Positions 58,706 to 64,000 of a stretch of 64,000 nt of DNA are shown in pieces. Each line of letters opens with the position of its first letter. Within the stretch, counting starts at the first letter, position 1. The DNA is from Duganella aceris (GTDB taxonomy: Bacteria; Pseudomonadota; Gammaproteobacteria; Burkholderiales; Burkholderiaceae_D). The position numbers and the translations under genes are program-made. The stretch is from the NCBI RefSeq assembly GCF_011090165.1, contig NZ_JAADJT010000005.1:372001-436000 (forward strand), given 5' to 3'. The notes under the pieces were generated by a model. That model was not told the DNA's origin. It worked only from the letters and a program-made list of their open reading frames with translations, and made no database searches.

Positions 58706-60678
58706 ACCAGATGTTGAAGAAGGGCGCGGCCACGCTGGATAAACTGACCCGCTGGGCCGGCCCCTACGCCAGCCTGGTGCAATTGCTGCTGGTGGGGCTG
58801 GTGCTGTTGTCGCTGTCGCGTGCCGGGCTGGTGGCGTGGCAGTGGGGCCGCGTGTCGGCCACCGGCATCGTCGGACAGGTCATGCTCCAGGGCGTGCGCG
58901 CCGACTTGATCCTGCTCGGCTACTTCATCGTGATCCCGCTGGTGCTGGCGCCGTTGCTGGCTTACCAGCGCACGCAGCGGCTGTGGAAGGCGATCTCGGT
59001 CGGCTGGGCCACGTTCGCGCTGATCTTCATCGTCTTCATGGAATTGTCGACGCCGCAGTTCGTCATGCAGTTCGACGTGCGGCCGAACCGTTTGTTCATC
59101 GAGTACCTGTCCTATCCGAGCGAAGTCATCGCCACCTTGTGGAACGGCTTCCGCATCGCGCTGGTGCTGGGCGTCGGCTTCACCATATTCCTGGGCGTGG
59201 TCATCTACCGCCTGATGCGCGACGCTTCGGCCCATGCGACCGTCTGGCGTCCGCTGAAGATGCTGCTGGTGTGGCCGCTGCTGGTGCTGCTGGTGGCGTT
59301 CCAGATCCGCTCGACGCTGTCGCACCGTCCGGCCAATCCGGCGCTGTTCGCGCTGACCGGCGACTCGATGGTCAATTCGCTGATCATCAACTCGCCATGG
59401 TCGGTGCTGACCGCGCTGAACTCGATGAGCGACGAGGCGAATTCGTCCGAGATCTACGGCAAGTACCCGCATGCCAAAGTGGTGCCGACGGTGAAGAGCG
59501 CGCCATGGCTGCGCGACCTGGAGTTCACCTCGGCCGAGCTGCCGACCTTGCACAGGCAAGTGGCGGCGATGCAGCGTGAACGGCCGCTCAACCTGGTCAT
59601 CGTGCTGGAAGAGAGCCTGGGCGCGACCTTCGTCGAATCGCTGGGCGGCTTGCCGGTCACGCCGGAGCTGGAGAAACTGAAAACCCAAGGCTGGTGGTTC
59701 GATCAGCTGTACGCCACCGGCACCCGTTCGGTGCGCGGCATCGAGGCGGTGGTCGCCGGTTACGGCCCGACGCCGGCGCGCAGCGTGGTCAAGCTGTCGC
59801 TGGCGCAGCAGAATTTCTACACGCTGGCGCTGGGACTGGGCAAGCAGGGTTATCACACCGAATTCGTCTACGGCGGCGAAGCGCACTTCGACAATATGCG
59901 CGGCTTCTTCACCGGTAACGGCTTCCAGAAAGTGGTCGACCGGCGCGACATGACGCCGGTGTTCGAAGGCAGCTGGGGCGCGTCGGACGAGGACTTGTTC
60001 GATAAATCGCTGGAGCGGCTCAAGCTGCTGCATGACGCCAAGAAGCCGTTCTTCAGCCTGATCTTCACGTCGTCCAACCATGAACCGTTCCAGTTCCCGG
60101 ACGGCCGCATCGACTTGCACGACACCGCGAAGCAGACCGTCAACAACGCGGTGAAATACGCCGACTACGCGCTGGGCCGCTTCATCGCGCAGGCGAAGAA
60201 GGAAGCCTACTGGAAGGACACGGTCTTCCTGATCGTCGCCGACCACGACAACCGCGTCTACGGCGACAGCCTGGTGCCGATCAAGAAGTTCCACATCCCT
60301 GGCCTGATCATGGGCGCCGACGTGCAGCCGAAGCGCATCCAGACCATCGCCAGCCAGATCGATCTTGCGCCGACCTTGCTGTCGCTGATCGGCGTGTCGA
60401 GCGAGCATCCGATGATAGGCCGCGACATGGCGCGCGACAGCGAGACGCCGGGCAGGGCGCTGATCCAGTTCGACAATTACTTCGCCTGGCTGGAGGGACC
60501 GTCGGCCACCATCCTGCGTCCGGGCCAGACACCGCTGCGCGGCGACTACGACTACGCCACCGGCGTCATGACGCCGAGCACGGTCGCCCCCGACCCGGTA
60601 CTGGTGGACAAGGCGATGTCGCACGTGCTGCTGCCGTCGATCCTGTACCGCGAGCAGCGCTACAAACTGCCACGTTGA
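58702..60678 (+). CDS. LtaS/OpgB-like sulfatase-fold phosphoglycerol transferase
   Basis: A 658-residue membrane enzyme. About four to five N-terminal membrane segments (residues 20-195) precede a periplasmic sulfatase/alkaline-phosphatase domain (about 285-560). Probable catalytic Thr is in the block ATGTRSVRGIEAV (about 346-358), with metal residues in LEESLG (about 297-302), SSNHEPF and VADHDNR. Relatives transfer phosphoglycerol or phosphoethanolamine to glycans or lipids. The Gram-negative setting favours periplasmic glucan or surface polysaccharide modification over lipoteichoic acid. It ends the operon. Confidence 0.87.
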   Translation: MNQMLKKGAATLDKLTRWAGPYASLVQLLLVGLVLLSLSRAGLVAWQWGRVSATGIVGQVMLQGVRADLILLGYFIVIPLVLAPLLAYQRTQRLWKAISVGWATFALIFIVFMELSTPQFVMQFDVRPNRLFIEYLSYPSEVIATLWNGFRIALVLGVGFTIFLGVVIYRLMRDASAHATVWRPLKMLLVWPLLVLLVAFQIRSTLSHRPANPALFALTGDSMVNSLIINSPWSVLTALNSMSDEANSSEIYGKYPHAKVVPTVKSAPWLRDLEFTSAELPTLHRQVAAMQRERPLNLVIVLEESLGATFVESLGGLPVTPELEKLKTQGWWFDQLYATGTRSVRGIEAVVAGYGPTPARSVVKLSLAQQNFYTLALGLGKQGYHTEFVYGGEAHFDNMRGFFTGNGFQKVVDRRDMTPVFEGSWGASDEDLFDKSLERLKLLHDAKKPFFSLIFTSSNHEPFQFPDGRIDLHDTAKQTVNNAVKYADYALGRFIAQAKKEAYWKDTVFLIVADHDNRVYGDSLVPIKKFHIPGLIMGADVQPKRIQTIASQIDLAPTLLSLIGVSSEHPMIGRDMARDSETPGRALIQFDNYFAWLEGPSATILRPGQTPLRGDYDYATGVMTPSTVAPDPVLVDKAMSHVLLPSILYREQRYKLPR

Positions 60679-60681
60679 AGG

Positions 60682-62880
60682 TCAGGCCGGCAGTTTGTGC
60701 AGTAGCTTGTCCAGCGTGACCGGGTAGTCCCGCACCCGGATCCCGGTCGCGTTGTACACGGCGTTGGCGATGGCGGCGGGCACGCCGCTGATGCCCAATT
60801 CGCCGACGCCCTTGGCTTTCAACGGTCCGACGGTCGGATCCACCTCGTCCAGGAAAATCACCTCCTGGTGCGGGATGTCCGCATGCACCGGCACTTCGTA
60901 TCCAGCCAGATCGTGGTTGACGAAGAAGCCCCGGCGCTTGTCCACCACCAGTTCCTCCATCAACGCGGCGCCCGCGCCCATGGTCATGCCGCCGATGATC
61001 TGGCTGCGCGCCGCCATCGGATTGATGATGCGCCCGGCGGCGCAGACCGCCAGCATGCGGCGCAAACGGATCTCGCCGGTGGCCGCGTCGACGCCGACCT
61101 CGACGAAATGCGCGGCGAAGGTTTGCTGCGCATAGCGTTGCGCCAGATCGCCATATTCCATCGCGTCTTCGGCGCTCAGTTCTCCGGCCGCGACCGCGTC
61201 GGTCAGCGGCCGGCTGTTGCCGCCGGTCCGCACCCGTCCATCCGCGAACTCGATGTCGGCGCCGACCAGCCGCAGGCGCTCTGCGACCATCGCCCGCAGT
61301 TTGACGCAGGCGGCGTAGACGCCAGCGGTCGAGGAGGCGGCGCCGAACTGTCCGCCGGAGCCGGCGCCTTCAGGGAAGCGCGAATCGCCGAGCCGCACCA
61401 CCACCTGGTCCAGGCCGACGCCCAGCATTTCGGCCGCCGTCTGTGCCAGGATGGTGTAGCTGCCGGTGCCGATGTCGGTCATGTCGGTTTCCACCGTGAC
61501 CACCCCCTTGCGGTCCAGCGTCACCCGGGCGGCCGATTTGATTACCGGCGCGCCACGGATGGCCGAGGCGACGCCGATGCCGATCAGCCAGCGTCCGTCA
61601 CGCCGGGTGCCCGGACGCGCCGGGCGCTGTTCCCAGCCGAAGCGTTCCGCGCCGGTGCGCAGGCACTCGACCAATTGGCGTCGCGAGTAGGGTTTGTGCG
61701 GCGCTTCCGGATCGACCTGGGTGTCGTTCAGGATGCGGAACGCCACCGGATCGAGCTGAAGTTTCTCCGCCATTTCATCCATCGCGATTTCCAGCGCCAT
61801 CATGCCCGGCGTCTCGCCCGGCGCGCGCATGGCGCTGGCTTCTGGCAGGTCGAGGTGCGCTACCTTCAGCCGCGTCATGCGATGCGCGCCGGCGTACAGC
61901 AGCCGGGTCGGCGCGGTCGCGGTCTCGGGCCGCTCGCCCAGATTGCCCGACCAGCTTTCGTGGCCAATCGCGGTGATGCGGCCATCCTTGCCGGCGCCGA
62001 TGCGGATCCGCTGCATGGTCGCTGCGCGATGGGTCGTGTTATTGAACATCAGCGACCGCTGCAACGTCACCTTGACCGGCCGGCCCAGCTGCTTTGCCGC
62101 GACGGCGGCCAGCACGGCGTCGCTCAGGATCGATCCCTTGCCGCCGAAGCCGCCGCCGATGTACGGCGCGACGATACGCACATTTTCTTTCGGCACGCCG
62201 AGGATCTTGGCGATGTCGCGCAGACCCCAGCCGACGATCTGTATGGCGCTCCACAAGGTCAGCTTGTCGCCGTCCCACGCCGCGATGGTGGCGTGCGGCT
62301 CCATCATCGCGTGGGAGTGGTCCGGCGTGGTGTACGCGGCGTCGAGGGTGACCGCCGCCTTGGCGAACGCCGCGTCGAAATCGCCGATGGATGAAGCCAG
62401 CGCCGGATTCGGTTTCGACGGCTTGACCGGCGCCAGACGGCTGGCGGCGGCGAGATCGAACGCGCCCTTGGCCGGGGCGTAGCGTACCCGCACCAGTTGC
62501 GCCGCCGCGCGCGCCTGCTCGAACGTTTCGGCCACGACGATCGCCACCGCCTGGTGGTAGTGATCCACTTCCGGCCCGGCCAGGGCCTTGGCCACATAGA
62601 ATGCGCCGACGCCCAACGTGCCGGCGTTCTGCGCGGTGATCACGCCGAGTACGCCCGGCGCGGACCGGGCCGGCGCGACATCGATCGACGCGATGCGCCC
62701 CTTGGCTATCGCGGCGCCGACGATGTAGCCGTATGTGGCGCCGGGGGCGGCGTCATGCTGCTCGTAGGCGTAGGGCGCGGCGCCGCTGGTCTTGAGCGGA
62801 CCGTCGATCCGCGTGGTGGCCTTGCCCACGACCTTCAAGCGGTCGATGGGGTTGCGGATTGCGGGAGTGTCGAATTTCAT
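60682..62880 (-). CDS. paoC: Aldehyde oxidoreductase molybdenum-binding subunit PaoC
   Basis: A 732-residue large subunit of a xanthine oxidase-family enzyme, closely similar along its length to E. coli PaoC (also 732 residues). Key blocks are [42 protein letters not shown] and the catalytic Glu near 694 in KGVGELG. It binds the molybdopterin-cytosine cofactor and oxidises aromatic and other aldehydes. PaoABC in E. coli is periplasmic, exported by Tat through PaoA. It overlaps paoB by 4 bp. The paoD chaperone would be expected after it but is not there; the convergent LtaS-like gene ends 3 bp away. Confidence 0.93.
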   Translation of the reverse strand: MKFDTPAIRNPIDRLKVVGKATTRIDGPLKTSGAAPYAYEQHDAAPGATYGYIVGAAIAKGRIASIDVAPARSAPGVLGVITAQNAGTLGVGAFYVAKALAGPEVDHYHQAVAIVVAETFEQARAAAQLVRVRYAPAKGAFDLAAASRLAPVKPSKPNPALASSIGDFDAAFAKAAVTLDAAYTTPDHSHAMMEPHATIAAWDGDKLTLWSAIQIVGWGLRDIAKILGVPKENVRIVAPYIGGGFGGKGSILSDAVLAAVAAKQLGRPVKVTLQRSLMFNNTTHRAATMQRIRIGAGKDGRITAIGHESWSGNLGERPETATAPTRLLYAGAHRMTRLKVAHLDLPEASAMRAPGETPGMMALEIAMDEMAEKLQLDPVAFRILNDTQVDPEAPHKPYSRRQLVECLRTGAERFGWEQRPARPGTRRDGRWLIGIGVASAIRGAPVIKSAARVTLDRKGVVTVETDMTDIGTGSYTILAQTAAEMLGVGLDQVVVRLGDSRFPEGAGSGGQFGAASSTAGVYAACVKLRAMVAERLRLVGADIEFADGRVRTGGNSRPLTDAVAAGELSAEDAMEYGDLAQRYAQQTFAAHFVEVGVDAATGEIRLRRMLAVCAAGRIINPMAARSQIIGGMTMGAGAALMEELVVDKRRGFFVNHDLAGYEVPVHADIPHQEVIFLDEVDPTVGPLKAKGVGELGISGVPAAIANAVYNATGIRVRDYPVTLDKLLHKLPA

Positions 62881-63836
62881 CGTTTGCTTCTTTCATGGTC
62901 CGCCAGGATTGCCGCCAGGGTGCGCTCGGCCAGGGTGATCTTGAATGCATTTTCGTCGGTCGGCTGTGCGCCGGCCAACAGTTGATCCATTACCGCCTTG
63001 GCGCCCGACGGCAATCTGGACTCGGCCGCCTCGATACGCCACGGCTTGTGCGCGACGCCGCCCAACGCGAGCCGGCCGCCACCGTCTTTCTGGATCACCG
63101 CCGCCACCGAAATCAGCGCGAAGGCGTACGAGGCGCGGTCGCGTACCTTGCGGTACGAATGCACGCCGCCCAACGGCGCCGGCAAGGTCACGGCGGTGAT
63201 CAACTCGCCCGCCTCCAGCACCGAGTCGAGATGCGGCGTATCGCCGGGAAGGCGATGGAAGTCCGCGATCGGGATGACGCGGGTGGCGCCGCCGGCCCGC
63301 ACCGTCTCCACGCCGGCGTCGAGCAGGCGCATGGCCACCGCCATGTCGCTCGGATGGGTGGCGATGCAGGCGCCGCTGGTGCCGATGACCGCGTGCTGAC
63401 GGCTGAATCCGCCGATGGCGGAACATCCGCTGCCGGGCACGCGCTTGTTGCACGGCTGGTTGGTGTCGTAGAAGTAGGCGCAGCGCGTACGTTGCAGCAG
63501 ATTGCCGGCGGTGGTGGCCTTGTTGCGCAACTGCGCAGAGGCGCCGGCCAACAATGCGCGCGACAGCACGCCGTAGTCGCGCCGTACGCGCTGGTCCGCC
63601 GCCAGATCGGTATTGCGCACCAAAGCGCCGATCCGCAGGCCGCCGCCGGGCAGCGGGTCAATCCGGTCCAGGGCCAGGCCGTTGACGTCGATCAGATGCA
63701 GCGGCGTCTCGATCTCCAGCTTCATCAGGTCCAGCAGATTGGTGCCGCCGGCGATGAAGCGCGCGCCGGGCGTACGCTGCGCCGCCGCAGCCGCTTCGGC
63801 GGGCGAGGCGGCGCGCTCGTAGGAGAAGGTTCTCAT
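62877..63836 (-). CDS. paoB: Aldehyde oxidoreductase FAD/[4Fe-4S] subunit PaoB
   Basis: A 319-residue FAD-binding subunit. The N-terminal FAD block is [14 protein letters not shown] (about 27-40). The insert [20 protein letters not shown] with a further Cys (about 117-139) carries the cysteines for the extra [4Fe-4S] cluster that marks PaoB among xanthine oxidase-family FAD subunits. It passes electrons from the 2Fe-2S subunit to the acceptor. 4-bp overlaps on both sides confirm a paoABC operon. Confidence 0.92.
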   Translation of the reverse strand: MRTFSYERAASPAEAAAAAQRTPGARFIAGGTNLLDLMKLEIETPLHLIDVNGLALDRIDPLPGGGLRIGALVRNTDLAADQRVRRDYGVLSRALLAGASAQLRNKATTAGNLLQRTRCAYFYDTNQPCNKRVPGSGCSAIGGFSRQHAVIGTSGACIATHPSDMAVAMRLLDAGVETVRAGGATRVIPIADFHRLPGDTPHLDSVLEAGELITAVTLPAPLGGVHSYRKVRDRASYAFALISVAAVIQKDGGGRLALGGVAHKPWRIEAAESRLPSGAKAVMDQLLAGAQPTDENAFKITLAERTLAAILADHERSKR

Positions 63837-64000
63837 GCCGCGCCTCCGGCCACGTCGGCGATGGCGTCGACGATGTTGGAGTAGGCGCCGCAGCGGCAGA
63901 TATTGCCGCTCATGCGTTCGCGGATTTCCTCGACGCTCAGCAGCGGGCGCTCGGTGAGGTTGTGGGTGACATGGCTGGGTATGTCTTGTCTGATTTCGTC
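63833..64000 (-). CDS. paoA: Aldehyde oxidoreductase 2Fe-2S subunit PaoA (C-terminal part)
   Basis: The last 55 residues of the small subunit; the rest lies beyond the window. The second [2Fe-2S] domain is recognisable from [21 protein letters not shown], whose CRC cysteines bind the cluster. The N-terminal domain and the Tat signal expected for PaoA are not visible. The stop overlaps the paoB start by 4 bp. Confidence 0.9.
   Translation of the reverse strand, partial: DEIRQDIPSHVTHNLTERPLLSVEEIRERMSGNICRCGAYSNIVDAIADVAGGAA

Overview
The window is GC-rich, densely coded chromosomal DNA from a betaproteobacterium, most likely Oxalobacteraceae (Massilia/Duganella type). This rests on the high GC, an MSHA-type pilus operon, PEP-CTERM proteins, many LysR regulators and the E. 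coli PaoABC-like molybdoenzyme. I saw no rRNA, tRNA, CRISPR array, transposase or prophage. Genus assignment is inference.

Layout. 1-2826: the end of a membrane protein gene, a second membrane protein, an MBL-fold hydrolase with a structured leader, and an M15 peptidase. 2839-18719 (minus strand): one long, tightly overlapping operon for an MSHA-like type IV pilus. In transcription order it encodes a histidine kinase, a receiver protein, an HD-GYP protein, a STAS-MshE fusion ATPase, MshG, five prepilin-like proteins (MshA, C, D, O and a PilX/MshP-like one), a GGDEF protein, PilM/N/O-like proteins, an MshK-like protein and the secretin MshL. 18940-22354: MipA-like and TonB-dependent outer-membrane proteins and a YCII protein.

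22368-32864: a redox and detoxification region with two SDRs (one lacking the catalytic Tyr), a GST, a medium-chain reductase, a Tat-type epoxide hydrolase, a second MBL hydrolase and four LysR regulators. The epoxide hydrolase and second SDR genes share one operator-promoter layout on either side of a LysR gene. 33022-39526: a cluster resembling the Pseudomonas itaconate-degradation locus (MaoC hydratase, acyl-CoA dehydrogenase, class III CoA-transferase, MmgE/PrpD, CitE-like lyase, TRAP binding protein), divergent from its LysR gene.

39534-48409: a methyltransferase, a PEP-CTERM protein, a 1493-residue protein made of cadherin-like domains and three near-identical 1068-bp repeats that each look like a pair of Hcp-type domains, a diheme cytochrome c, DUF2177 and AEC membrane proteins, and a small ORF. 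48526-54882: a double-core hybrid histidine kinase and an orphan TadG/TadE pair. 54879-60678: a voltage-gated-type K+ channel with a zinc-ribbon tail, and an operon of a sialidase-like protein, two membrane proteins and an LtaS/OpgB-like sulfatase-fold enzyme. 60682-64000 (minus): paoC, paoB and the 3' end of paoA.

The points most worth a second look are the six Hcp-like modules in one secreted-type polypeptide, the STAS domain fused to the pilus ATPase, the shared LysR operator-promoters, the twin MBL leaders, and the SDR with Met in place of the catalytic Tyr.
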